Positions 12,224-24,981 of a stretch of 64,000 nt of DNA are shown piece by piece. Below the pieces are notes generated by a model, which was not told the DNA's origin, searched no databases, and was given only the letters and a program-made list of their open reading frames with translations. A program made the translations under genes and the position numbers. Within the stretch, counting starts at the first letter, position 1. Each line of letters opens with the position of its first letter. Source of the stretch: Nemophila menziesii (lineage: Eukaryota > Streptophyta > Magnoliopsida > Boraginales > Hydrophyllaceae). The DNA lies in contig JARWIR010000091.1 of assembly GCA_029959085.1 (NCBI GenBank), positions 1,984,001 through 2,048,000 on the forward strand. Reading direction: 5' to 3'.

Positions 12224-13549
12224 GCACCACAACAATCACATTTTGGTACCTTAACTTCAGATCTGCCTGACCTCTTGCTTTAGGGGATAACTCAAATCCT
12301 TTAATATTATCTACTTTATTTCGAGAAACTGCCAAATCAGTATCTGGTAAGAGTCCAGATAATTAGAAATTATTAGTGAGCGCAAGCTCAAAAGTTTTCT
12401 TGTTAACCAACAGAAATTTACACCTTCACACATCTTTTCTAAGTAGCTTTGAAGCATAAGTGCTTTTCTATAGTACATCGAGATAAGTTTGGACGAAGAA
12501 TATATAAGTATGAGCAAAATATATTTGAAGAACAATAGATGTGGACACAATATGAAAACTAAACTGGTGTAGTATAATTTGTGATAGAAAGAGAAATCCA
12601 GGTTATAAGTAAGGTATGTGTAGCAAGAATTAGATTTAAAACTACTTATAAGGTAGTCCAATTTGCTGACAATCATTAGTTTTTAGTGCCTAAACTGACA
12701 AACATGTGTAAATGAAGATAGAAAAAGAAAAATTATGACATACTAAGATGGTTTATCCAGTAATAGATTGCCTATCAATACAGATTTAAGAGCAGTGTAT
12801 GAAAAGAACCAGCCCAAAAACGTAATTTAAGGATGTCATTTGGATTTGAAGAGATTGAGTAGTTGAACCATATGGCTAACAGGCAAAAAGATGAAATGAA
12901 TGTTTCTAAAACAAACCATGGTTCTTATTAACTGACATATCACATATATTTTGCTATATGACCTCATAATATTAATCAAACACCACCCAAACCCACAAAT
13001 TTATCCAACCAAACTCGCAATTAAACTAGTATATTTTTTACATTTTAATTGTATATTCAAAATGCAAAATCCATGAAGAATTTCCACAACTTAACAGGAA
13101 AGATATAGTCTACTTCTTGGAATTACTTTCAAGTCCTTGTGGACCCTGAAATCTTTCTTCGCGATTTTGGTTTTTTTTAAGACATAAGAGAAATCATGTT
13201 TCAAAATATGTACTTTCTGAGTAGTAACAACACACTGTGTAGATATATTACACACCACATTACTAATCTGTAGCATAATATTACTCAATAGAAATGCTAA
13301 AAGTTGCATTAAAACGAATATCAAGGACATAACTAATTCACAAAAACAATTAATCAACTCAATTCAATACAGATCCTTGACTTGCTTCATTATAGAAACT
13401 AAAATCTCCTTGTAACCCATGATCGTGCAAACATTCTTCATCCCGATTTGACACCCCTGGATAAAATCTTTCTTTAACGAGGTGTGGACCCTAAATATCA
13501 GTGATTTCAGATTGGTACAGCCATGCAGAGACTCTTGATTTTTTAAAGT
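12224..13549. repeat. 3' flank of PPR copy A, shared with copies B and C
   Basis: This non-coding stretch is the downstream flank of the minus-strand PPR relic. It is recognisably repeated at 33,650-35,120 (copy B), and its part nearest the gene again at 43,065-43,474 (copy C). Shared landmarks are the ggggataactcaaatcctt segment (12,278 and 33,680) and the gtagtaacaacacactgtgtag segment (13,222, 34,770 and 43,118). No open frame of interest. It helps define the edges of the duplicated block. Confidence 0.75.
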
Positions 13550-14775
13550 TTACATCTTTTGAATCATAGTAAGAAACTTAGGATGTTGAGATATGATTTC
13601 ATAAGTAGTTGCATCCACTGAGAATCCATGTTTTCTCATTTCCTTCACCGATTCAATTGCTTCTTCATACTTTTGTTTCTTCAAAAACCCTTGGATAATA
13701 ACGTTGTAGGTCACTCTATCTGGCAAGAAACCATTTTTCTTCATACTTGAAACCCACTCTTTTGCATCTTTGAACCGTCCTTCTCGACAAAGTCCAGTAT
13801 GGGTATATATATCAGGCTGCAAACCTTTGGACGCTAAGTTGTTAAAAATGTGTATTGCAGCTTCAACCTGTCCATCCGTACATAATCCATGAATAATTGT
13901 ACTATATATCACAATGTTTGGAGTTATATTGCTACTTTGCATAGAGTCTAATAACGACATAGCCTCGGTAACACGTCCATTGTTGCACAGTCCGTTTATC
14001 ATTATTCCATATGTAACAAAGTTAGGACTTACTCCCTCACCCTCAGATTTCATCTTCGTGAATAATTTCTGCGCAGCGACACATCTACCCTTTTGAAACA
14101 ACCCTTGTATCATAATGTTGTATGTAACAGTATCAGGATGCAGTCCCTTGGAAGGAATATCTTGAAAAAGTTGAAAAGCCTTATTAACCCACCCTTTCTT
14201 TACCAAACCATTGATTAAACTGCTATATGTTCGAATATCAGGCTTGCATCCTTTAGCTACCATGGTACTTAATACCCCCATAGCTTCTTCAATCTCACCC
14301 CTCAAACAATATGCATCTAGCAATGAAGTATAAGTAACAACATTTGGTTTCAGGCCTCTATCAATCATGATCTCTATGAATCTTTTTGCGTCTTCTACTT
14401 TTCCTTCCTTTCCATGTGAATCAACCAATATATTGAATGTATGTACATCTGGAACAACTTTATAATCTAACATCTCAATCAACAACATCTTAGCCTCTTC
14501 CTTCCGATCAAAGTTACAGAATCCATGGATCAACGAAGAATAAGTGACAACATCTGGGGTTATACCCTTATCTTTCATCTCACAGAATAACGGCATCATC
14601 AACCATGCGATCCTTGCATAGACAATCAACAATGGTGCTATAAGATTGGATGCCAGGTTTACAGCTCCCCTTTTCAAATACACGTATACATTCAAGAGCC
14701 TTGAGTGTATGTCCAAGTTTACAAAGGCCATTTAGCACGATTCCAAAAGTAAATTCACACGGCTCACAAAGGTTA
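13550..14775 (-). pseudogene. Rf-like P-class PPR gene, copy A, 5' end lost
   Basis: PPR proteins of this class bind organellar RNA, one repeat per base, usually in mitochondria. The minus-strand frame gives about eleven tandem 35-residue repeats, each with the xPDxVTYxxLIxGxCKxGxxxEAxxLxxxM pattern. Examples are TPDVVTYSSLIHGFC and KPDIRTYSSLINGL. The frame ends with TMIQKM and a stop at 13,550. A one-base deletion near 14,580 splits it, and one repeat near 13,795 has lost about four codons (THTGLCREG compared with THTIMIGGLCQEG in copy B). Upstream it stops where a 1.5-kb repeat begins, so the targeting peptide and first repeats are gone. The repeat signature resembles restorer-of-fertility-like PPRs, which often lie in clusters. 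Confidence 0.85.
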
Positions 14776-16329
14776 TTTGTGTGTTCTAAAAATAATGCAA
14801 TAAGTAATTGAACCACAACCGCAAGTGTACGGTTGTCCCAAGTAGTAATAATGATCTAGGATCGTTCGCAGGGACGGTTTGGTTAATCACAATTCTTATC
14901 CAATAATGAATGATTGCACTTATGAAAGCAAATAAAGATAATATGTTTGATTGATTTTTGTGTTAATCCTAAGTAATAAAAGACTAAATGGAAAATGCAA
15001 TATAAAGCTAAGACGCAAGTAAAATGATATAAAACGCAAGTATGAGAAGATAGCACTTGAGAACGCAAGGGGTTTTCCTAATCCTATTTCGTAACCTATG
15101 TTGTTTAAGGGTTAAATTGGTCAATTACAATGTTCGGGATTCTAAATTCCTTATACCCCGTCAGGGTGGACTATAAGACTATCCTAGAGTGTCACTAGTC
15201 CCGTCAGGGTAAATATGATCCACTTTTGGATGTTTAAGTTAATTACCTCATTGGCCCTAGAATTAACTAAGTTCGTCAGAATCAATAGCTTATATTCTAG
15301 ATTGAATAAATAATTCTGTACCTAAACCCTCCGTCAGGATGATCCAATCGCCACTAATTGGAATAGCCTAGATACTAACACCTGTTCCTAGTTCATGACT
15401 CTAAAAACAGTAAATATTCTCAATTTATCGAAAAGAGTAAAAGACGCAATCTAATTTAATTTAACAGAAACCCAAATTCAACATATGAAATTCAATACGA
15501 TTAGGAATTACCCATAAAGCATTCTCAAGCACTAAAATGTGTTTAGCTCATATTAATTAAAAAGAAAACTAAATTAAATAAAATGGAATTCATATTGTTT
15601 TACAAAATTAAAGATAAAAGAAACCTAATTTCCGGAATTGGAATGACTGAGAACGGAGATATAGACCCTCTCCAGCTCTTGCAGCTTCTTCTTTCTTCCT
15701 TTTGTTGCTTCTCTCTGATGTTTAATCTTGTAGAATGTGAATTGTTTGAAAAATAGAAGTCAAGAGCTCCCTTTATAAGCTCAAATTCGGACTTGGACCT
15801 AGGCTTTTAATTAAATGAAATATTGAAGGCCCAAGTCCACTAACTTAGCCCAAAATCCCGTAACTGCTGATGTACCTCCACTAAAACGGATTTTCCCGCT
15901 TCGTTATGACTCCGATTGACTTGATTCCAGTTGCTAAAATTCCGTAACTCGATAAGGAATGTTTTCTCTTCAAAGGTCAGCGGCTAAATCATCTCTTAAG
16001 TGCCTTGAAATCAGCAATCTTTGGCCTGGAAAACAGATTTTCAGCTCTAAAAACAATTCTTTCGGGATTTATCTTCAAGTCTTGACTCCATATCACGATC
16101 TTTGACTCTCTTCTCGGATTCCATTCCTAGCTAATAGTTAAAACCTACAAACTTTTCACTAAAACAGACAAGATTACGCGCAAAAGTTTAATAAATCAAA
16201 ATTGCTAGAAATAAAATGGAAATTCCGGATTATTACATTTTTAACTCAAAAGTCTATTAAAATAATCAAATAAACACCAAAAATGATGTCTCCCAAGGGT
16301 CGAAAATAAGAACAATTAGGGAGACATCA
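14775..16329 (-). repeat. Unclassified 1.5-kb dispersed element, copy 1
   Basis: This non-coding sequence shares long similarity with 45,073-46,645. Shared landmarks are the gcaagtgtac segment followed by gttgtcccaagta at the PPR-proximal end, blocks with the cccgtcagggtgga motif, a pyrimidine-rich cttctttcttcc stretch, and a hairpin at the other end (tgatgtctccc at 16,284-16,294 pairing with gggagacatca at 16,319-16,329). There are no terminal inverted repeats, no poly(A) and no coding frame, so I cannot place it in a superfamily. Here it abuts PPR copy A on one side only, and the other flank is unrelated. Confidence 0.7.
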
Positions 16330-16525
16330 GTTGGTTAGGGGTTAGTTAGGTGGGGGTCTTATAATATAAACCCATATATGCTTTGTGCCTTATACAATAA
16401 GTACCCCCATAAAGGTTTGTAGAAAAACTTCTTATTGCAGCTAGTAGAGCTTATTCACTTTTTTGATTATTTGGTGCTTAACTATCTTTACATTTTTCGA
16501 TGATTTTCTTATGGTATTAGCATGT
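16330..16525 (+). mobile_element. Possible short copia LTR with primer-binding-site-like end
   Basis: A segment of about 180 bp has an LTR-like build: a TATA-like cttataatataaac near 16,358 and a terminal region followed at 16,512 by tggtattagcatg. The latter resembles the plant copia primer-binding site complementary to initiator Met tRNA. A copia RNase H relic lies downstream at 19,555, on the far side of a later insertion, which would fit one degraded element. No second LTR was found. Confidence 0.3.
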
Positions 16526-17857
16526 TGAGATGATTTAATATATCTGTTAGCTTTGTGTATTGATAGGGTAAAATATTGTGAGCTATTGTGTATTGTGAGT
16601 TTTGTGCATTATTATTGTATTTTTGGTAATTTTTGTAGTTGTTCAATTATAAAGCTATAGTTTTATGTAATTATACAAATTCTACAACTATAACATTGTA
16701 ATTGTGTAAGTATAATATTGAGGATGTAAAATTCTAGTATTTTAGTTGTAAGTTTGGTACAATTATTCGTTGGGGTTTGCCGAAACTGAAAAAAAATTAA
16801 AATTTGAAAAATTCTAAAAAAATCATGAAAAAGATTTTTATACAAAAGTTGTAAAAGAAAACTCGTTGAAGTTGACTGACGTTGACAGCTAGAGTTAACA
16901 CGTGGCAACTCCTTTCCAGAGTTGACCATTGACCGTTGTTGACTGGTCATCGTTAACACGCGTAATTCGGTGAAAGAGAAAACCTTTGGTGTCGTGTTTG
17001 CATGTAAATTGGATAATATTATCCAAAAGGGACCATCCCTGTGGAGAACGATTGCATCAATGTTATACAAGTAGTTAAGGACCCGATTTTTAAAAGTTAT
17101 AGAAGAATTTGTAATAGTTTAGTCGAGATAAATTTCTATAAATATTTGTACAGTATTCTTTTTGCTTTTGTATATAGAAAGAAAAACTGTGTAATCAGTT
17201 GCTGGTAAAACAAAAACTATACGACTTTAGATTAGCCATTAGATGACTTATCCCCCATCTCAATTGGCTAAAATCTTGTCTTGTGATTCTGATCTGTCCA
17301 GGGTTGGGTGAACCCCTTATATTATTTTGTGTATATATGGCTTTATTTTTATGTATGTTGATTAAAAAGAAAAATGTGTTAGCTACCTGATAACCCATAG
17401 TTATAACTCTTTAATTAAAGACTAACCCATAAATATAGTAATATTAAATTTTTCAATATATTTTAACTGAAAATATATGTATCGTGCTACTTTAACAATA
17501 AACAAAAATTATAAAGTCGTTTGTTATGCATATTTAAATGATAATATGTGTGTGTTGATGTTGACTTCTCAATCTAGAAAATTTGAGGTGATAAACAAAG
17601 TTTTTCACTGTTTTATTGAAATCTTATCAATTTTGCAACTTTTCTTATCAAATTTCTAGTTTTGGATGCACTTGTACTATAACAATAATACGAATAGATT
17701 CTATGAATTTCAGGGATAAAAGTTTGTTTTGTTTGAACAACAAACCCTTTGGTGAAAAGAGGTGATACGCATTCAACAAATATCGTTGCTCTTTCTTTAG
17801 ATGCCGATATAAAAATTCCTTTAAGATATTCAGTGGGAATCAATAGGTTAGTATGAA
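16526..17857. other. No gene recognised
   Basis: AT-rich sequence without a supported frame. If the LTR call upstream is right, this would be decayed internal copia sequence, but I found no Gag or protease motif. It contains short inverted runs around 16,870-16,960 (for example gttgactgacgttgac) with no clear element structure. Confidence 0.5.
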
Positions 17858-19523
17858 GCGTGAAGCCTATGGAAAGCCTTTGATTTTTACCCAAAGTGCA
17901 TTAGCCGCCCTCTATCTTTAGAATTCCCCCTATTGGCCCACCAACTACGTTTTTTTTGTCACCGTTAGTCCTTTTTTCAAATTTCTGTTAGTTGACCGTT
18001 AGTCAATGCCACTTGGTGCCATGTCATTGATACCTCACTGCCACGTCCACTCCATGTCATTGGTATTTACACATAATTAACTCTTTTTTTTAAACACGCC
18101 TTCTTCTTCTTCACTCCCCCGCACAACAAAATAGCCGCCGCTCGTTACCATTCTCCACCATCATCAACCGGCTTTGCTACTCCATCAACAATCCCGCACT
18201 ATCTGTCTTTATAATACATTTAATTCCACTATTTCTTTTATATTATACATAAATTGCACTATAGGTCCTTATAGTAAATTGTAGTCTGTAACCATATTAG
18301 ATTAATAAAGCTCTAATTGCCCATTTTGTGGTCTCGAAGTCTGCTTTTGTGAAATGGTTAAACTCGAAGAATCTTCATGAAGAACTTTCAGTGAGACCTT
18401 GCTCAAACACTTTAGTATTTCTAGAAATGCACGCTAATTAAACCCTTCAACTATTTAAGGAATTGATGTATTTGTAGATGCCAAAATACTGTAGATCTCA
18501 AAAATAGTGATTCCTTTGCATAATATAGGGACCTATAGTGCAATTTAACTCAAAAATTAAATTCCAGACTCTTAAATTCCATTTTTTGCAGGAAATTAGG
18601 ATTTTCATCAACTATTGGAGATGTAACAATCTACCGGATCACATTAATCATTTCGATTCTAAAAACTTTAAAAAATATGCAAACACTCCGATCTGTAAGA
18701 AACAGACATCATGTTACACCTTTCACCACCACCACCACGAACCTCTTCTCCACCACCACATTCACCACCGCCACATCATCATCCACCTCATTAGTCGCCA
18801 CACCTTTCTTTTCACCATTAAAGCACAACCCTAGAAACTCAAACCTAAAAACTTAACACTCACATTTTCTCATCTACACGCTCTACACTCAAACTAAATA
18901 GTTTCCTCCTTCAAACAAATAGTTTTCATCTTGAAAAATCCCATTTTTCGAGCGCATATTCGATATTCTTCGATACCAAGCTAGTAACGAGTCAATTAAT
19001 TCAGATTTACTCTCATAAAATCTCCGACTCACCGAGTCACTCATTTTACAAGTCCTAAATTACCAAAAAACCCCATCAAGATATTCTCTCTTGCTTAAAA
19101 TTATTCGATTGGGTAGGTGTACAACCCGGTTTTCACCACACATGAGCTACACTTAATGCGATTTTCAAAATCTAAGTAGCGGGTGATTCGATTGTTGATG
19201 GAGTAGCAAAGCCGGTTGATGAAGCTGGAGAATGGTAACGAGCGGCGACGATTTTTTATGCGAGAGAGTGAAGAAGAAGAAGAAGAAGACGGGTTTAAAA
19301 TAGTTAATGATGTGTAAATACCGATGACGTGGAGCGGACGTGGCGGTGAGGTGTCAATGACATGGCGTCAAGTAGCATTACTAACGATCAACTAACATAA
19401 ATTTGAAAAAGGGCTTACGGTGACAAAAAACGTAGTTGGAGGGCCACTAGGGGGATTTTAAAGATAGAGGGCGGCTAGTACACTTTGGGTAAAGATCAAG
19501 GGCTTCTAGTGGGTTTCACCCTG
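17858..19523. mobile_element. Mutator-like / fold-back element with about 330-bp inverted repeats
   Basis: The left arm (about 17,858-18,195) and the reverse complement of the right arm (about 19,195-19,523) match over about 330 bp. Shared landmarks include gccgccctctatcttta, ccaactacgtttttt, and ttcatcaaccggctttgct near the inner ends (catca in the left arm). The flanking bases gtatgaa occur at 17,851-17,857 and 19,524-19,530, consistent with a decayed 9-bp Mutator-type target duplication. The 1-kb interior has no transposase. It contains a His-codon-rich (cac/cat) stretch at 18,720-18,800 that I regard as non-coding. Long inverted repeats with a 7-9-bp duplication best fit a non-autonomous MULE. 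Confidence 0.85.
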
Positions 19524-19554
19524 GTATGAATATGGAAAATTATAGATTCAGTAT

Positions 19555-19742
19555 ATTGCTCGATGTCACACTTGTGCCATAAACCTTACAATTTACCCGC
19601 TTCAACACTATAGAATCAAACATATAGAGATTAGGAATCACTTCATTAGGATTCATACTTTAGAGGGTGACATCGTGTTAGAATTTGTATATTTCTCGAA
19701 CCAATTAGTCAATATACTCACTGAACCTCTTCCACAAGATTA
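19555..19742 (+). pseudogene. Copia RNase H C-terminal remnant
   Basis: Reading from about 19,563 gives a copia RNase H end: an RIKHIEIRNHFIR segment (the usual TKHIDIRxHFIR block), then GDIVLEFVYFSNQLVNILTE (the usual LEFVxTxxQLADIxTKPL block) and a TAA after LPQD at 19,740-19,742. Upstream it is interrupted by the 17,858-19,523 element, whose insertion cut this relic. No LTR was defined on this side. Confidence 0.8.
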
Positions 19743-20321
19743 ATTTAAAGTTAGTATATGCGAGATTGGGATGATTATTGTGCAGTTACTTGTGCTTATT
19801 TTTTATTATTATAATTATCGCCGATGTCTATAAATTTTGATGAAGATAAATTAGGAGAAGGAATAGAGTATTTCTTAAGAATGGTAAGGTGGTAAGAGTT
19901 ATGATAACTTTTGTTATTTGTTGATATGTATTTTTTACTTCTTGTTATTGTCATGTGATATATGCATTATGTAAGGGGGAGTCATGCTTTGTAAAAACTC
20001 CATATGTGCTATCATTTGATATATTGCACTACTTAGGTTGATAGCATATGTGCACAATGTGAGAAGGATTCATGTCTTGTAAATACTCCACCATTGTTGC
20101 ATAACATGATATTTAATTAATAAATGGAAAATCATTTGGACCATTTACAATATCTTTACTCCTATCTTCCAAGAATTAATCAATAGAACTCTAGATATCA
20201 ATTTCAAACTCTAATATTATATTCATTAGCTTGATACACTTCATTGTTATATCCACATTATCAAGAGTTTTAGAATTCATTGTAATCAATCTTAAAAACT
20301 TATACTCTTGCTCTAGATTAA

Positions 20322-20391
<70 letters not shown>

Positions 20392-21103
20392 TTGAAGAAG
20401 AGGTTTATTACCCTTTGAAGAAGAGAAAGCTTCCTTTGTGAACTAGGTTGATTTTTGGGTTGGTGATTACACAAGAAAAGGTTCATGTTGATCGAGTTTA
20501 GGATGTGATTTATCTCAGGAAAATCTCATTATAATTAAAACGAAAAAGTTTAGTGGAAATTAGTTAGAATCCTAAGGTGTAACCTTAGGTAGAGGACTAT
20601 GACTTCGGGAGTTCGAACCACTTCAAATACTCGTGTACTCTCTATCCCTATTACTTTACTTTATGTGTTTGATGTCTCTTTTTTGTGATGGATTAATCCA
20701 TTCATGATATATTAATTTGGGAGTTTATTTGTCCTAAGTGAGAGATTTTTCCCTATTATTTGCTATATTGTACTTTTGCTTCTAGTTTTGGACATATTAC
20801 TCTTTATAGTGCTTTTGTGCCTTAATTGTTAGTTAAGTGTGTAGATTATACGTAACTTCTTGATACAAGGTTCCAATATCAGAAGAAGAAGTCAAAAAGT
20901 CAAGTTAAACCCCAAGTCAAAGCAGAATTTGAGCTTAAAGTAACTTTGGGAAGTTGGAGCGTTTGCTGGAGAAATCTTTGTGCATTAGCGTTTCAGCCAC
21001 TAGTAGATATTGATAAGAGTTTTAGACATGATTCCTTTTGATTTAGAGAGAGCTTGAAGTCAGTGTCGCGTGGGAAGTGATGGAAGTCAATTCGGAGTTA
21101 AGA
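19743..21103. other. No gene recognised; LTR-like fragments possible
   Basis: This stretch holds the TA microsatellite at 20,324-20,387 and a short agttcgaacc motif near 20,610 that resembles a pol III B box but has no A box at the right distance. From about 20,690 to 21,100 the sequence has the texture of a retrotransposon LTR and leads directly into the LTR-derived start of duplicated block B. No coding frame is supported. Confidence 0.5.
20324..20387. repeat. (TA)n microsatellite, 64 bp
   Basis: Thirty-two uninterrupted TA units, the longest pure tract in the window. No element border was recognised next to it. Confidence 0.95.
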
Positions 21104-21392
21104 TAATCATCTTGATTCTTCACTCGATAGCTTTCAGCTTTGTTGTTAGGTTACAGATTTCTTATTAGAGGCATAATCATACGGTGAATGCGGTTGATAG
21201 ATTGAGATTTTTATTGAAACTTGTTACCCAAGGTGTTATAGTGATTGATCTACTCTTATTGGAGCTCAACGTGGATGTAGTTCAAGTTTTTGGCGGAACC
21301 ACGATAAGATTTTTGTGTTCCTTATTTTTTGCACTTACTTATGTATTTGTTCTTTAATTCAAACAATCTTCCAAACTAAAACTATAAGAGTT
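21104..21392 (+). repeat. LTR-derived start of block B
   Basis: This matches 4,589-4,884 (for example gataatcatcttgattcttc, then ggtgttatagtgat and gtggatgtagttcaag). In both copies it leads straight into the MAP kinase fragment, so the LTR end and the kinase piece were already joined before the block was duplicated. Upstream of 21,104 the two copies are unrelated. Confidence 0.75.
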
Positions 21393-22692
<1,300 letters not shown>

Positions 22693-23170
22693 CCATCAAA
22701 GGGAGTATAAAAGATCAATGTTGCTAGAATTTTCGAGATAAAAGAAATTTTCGAGCCTTTTGAAAAGCATGTTTTTGCATAATTTGTGGGATTAATGATG
22801 TCAAACTTTAATTAAGAGATTCTATTATACAATGTTGTACTCGTTATACTTTTGAATCTTGTTGTTGTACTCTATATTATGTGATCCTACACAATGAAAA
22901 CATTTTTCACTAAAACTGAGAAAACCGAATTTCCATGTCTCTATTAGCTCCTCATTTGGATACCAGGAAACATTTGCTACAAAAGAATTACAAGTTCAAT
23001 AGTTGGAAGCAGAATATTCCTCAATAAAAATGTTAAAGTTCCATAATAAAAATGAAAAACATGACTAATTCACAAAAAAGAATATCCTTGAGTTGCTTCA
23101 TTGTTAAGACACCATCTCCGTCACCTGTAAAACGTCACTCTATGTAACCGGTTACCATGCAAAGATCTTA
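22693..23170. repeat. Block B spacer and callose synthase 3' flank
   Basis: Duplicate of about 6,000-6,600 of copy A, with a deletion of roughly 120 bases compared with it. Similarity stops sharply at about 23,166, just where the last callose synthase exon should begin, and unrelated DNA follows. Confidence 0.7.
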
Positions 23171-24684
23171 GACTTAATAGGGTCATTTACTTTATAAGGC
23201 CCAAAGGCCATGCTATTTTCTAATATAAATTCCAGCTCCTAATTACTAGATAGAGCCCAACTAAATGGTGTAAAAACCCAAAACACCCTGCCTCTTCACT
23301 GATACTACATGGAAACCCAAAAGATCAAAACACAAAACCCATATAGGATCTCCCCACTCCTCACTCACTCTTTTCTCTAACCTAAACTACCCGCTGTCAA
23401 TTCCCCTCCCGCCCCCTCCATTCCCTCTCTCTTCTATCACCATCCCACCGGACCCCCTACCCACAACCAACCCTACGTTGCTCAAGGACCACCCCTATCA
23501 TGGCCACCAACCCTTCATCTCTCTTCTATCACCATCCAATCGGACCCCCCAACCCCCCGCCGCCGCTCTATAGCAACAGAAACCCGCTATCTTCATCAAC
23601 ATTCCCCCTCGATCTAGAACCAAATAACCATCGCTCGCCCGCGCCAGCAAGCCATTGGCATTAATGGCCAAGAAAACCGCCGCCATCGAGCACCATTCTC
23701 CAGCGCAAGAAACCCACCGCCGCCAACATCACCCTCTGCCGAAATCATTAACGCCTCCGCTGTCCTACACACGAAGCCCGACCAGTCCTCGCCGGATCTG
23801 CGCCAAGAAGCCATTCTCTTCACCGTTCAGATCCACCATATTCAGGTATGCCAACTTCAAATTTGTTCAAGTTTCTTTTCAATTTTTTTGTTCCTACTCG
23901 ATCGAGTGTAAGGCAGGATCATGTTTCATTGTTTGTTATTGGTCTGCAGGGATGGTACAGCCCCCGGGAAGGCGTCGCCTTCCCCGCCACCGTGGAGACT
24001 GCCGTTCGTAGATCCATTTCCTTCGTGATGGGGCCAGCCCAATGTGTTTGTTGTTCTTCATGGGGCCAACTGAAGCTGTATATTGTTTCTGATAGGGCCA
24101 GCCCCAAGTTATTTTGTTGTTCCTGATGGGGCTAGCCCATTATGGTTTTCAATTTGTTTGTATTGTTTAGTGTGTGTGAATAGATATTTTTGTACAACCC
24201 AAAAATAATGTGTTGTGTACCAATGCGTGAATTGTGGTTTTCAAATGTGTTTGGTCTGGTTTTTGTGCGTGAAGGATACAACCCCTTAGATCGTGTAAAT
24301 TGGTTTTTATTCGTGAAGGGTACAACTCCAATAGATGTTAATTAATTTTTTATTCGTGTAGGGTACATCCCAAAAACGTGAATGTGTTTGTTAGTGTGCT
24401 AATAGTCGAGATGGGTCCAGATCCATCTAGCAATTGTTCTGGATGAGTCCGTACACACATGGACGTAAACTTGTACATATAGCCCAATTGACTTAATGAC
24501 AATTAATAAAGGAATTAGTTAGAAAACTAAAAAAGCGGCACATATGTCCCTACCCATCAAGAACAAGGGTAAAAACATAAAAATTAAAACCAGAACATTA
24601 CAATTAGGACTTTAATAGCATTCTTTTTTTAGTTGAAATTTAAAATAGAAAATTGGTAAATTTTAGGCCTTAAATTGTATTTTC
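23171..24684 (+). other. GC-rich unidentified segment, possible captured gene 5' end
   Basis: This segment replaces the last callose synthase exons of copy B. Its base composition differs from its neighbours: 23,280-23,830 is C-rich, 23,940-24,010 GC-rich. A plausible GT donor (cag|gtatgc near 23,846) and AG acceptor (tctgcag near 23,949) bracket a T-rich 100-base stretch, so it could be a promoter, first exon and intron of a host gene. The predicted peptide shows no family I recognise. Downstream there are four spaced copies of a gggg-c-cagccc motif (24,030-24,140) and three copies of a gtgaagg-tacaac motif (24,268-24,375). A duplicated ctctcttctatcaccatcc occurs at about 23,425 and 23,518. 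Function unknown. Confidence 0.4.
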
Positions 24685-24981
24685 CTCGACTTAATATGGT
24701 TTCCATAACTCTCCCTCCAAAAGTTCTAATATGAGACTGTTTTAAAACATAGCATACAAAATATTATTGCAAACACTATTTTGGGGACAAGAAAAGATGA
24801 TTAGGATGGATGGTGTGGCCTACCAATTCTTCATCCCAGCTCTCCTTCCCTTTTAACTCCAATTCCACCTCGATAGAGAAGTAATCTACTATCCTAAAGA
24901 CAATAAGACAAGAGATTAAGAATTACTAAGCCAAATTTAAATTAGAAAGCTAGTAGTATACTATGGGAAAGCAATACTTAT

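Noticed and set aside
18538..18834. His-rich frame of 98 codons inside the fold-back element
   Set aside because: The His codons come from a short cac/cat repeat in the non-coding interior of a non-autonomous element; no conserved family.
20600..20640. SINE or tRNA-like B box (agttcgaacc)
   Set aside because: Only the B-box-like word is present, with no A box at the expected distance.
23655..24126. Overlapping frames on both strands in the GC-rich segment
   Set aside because: Three frames are open at once, as expected for GC-rich DNA with few stops. I could not choose one or match a family, so it is reported as an unidentified segment, not a CDS.
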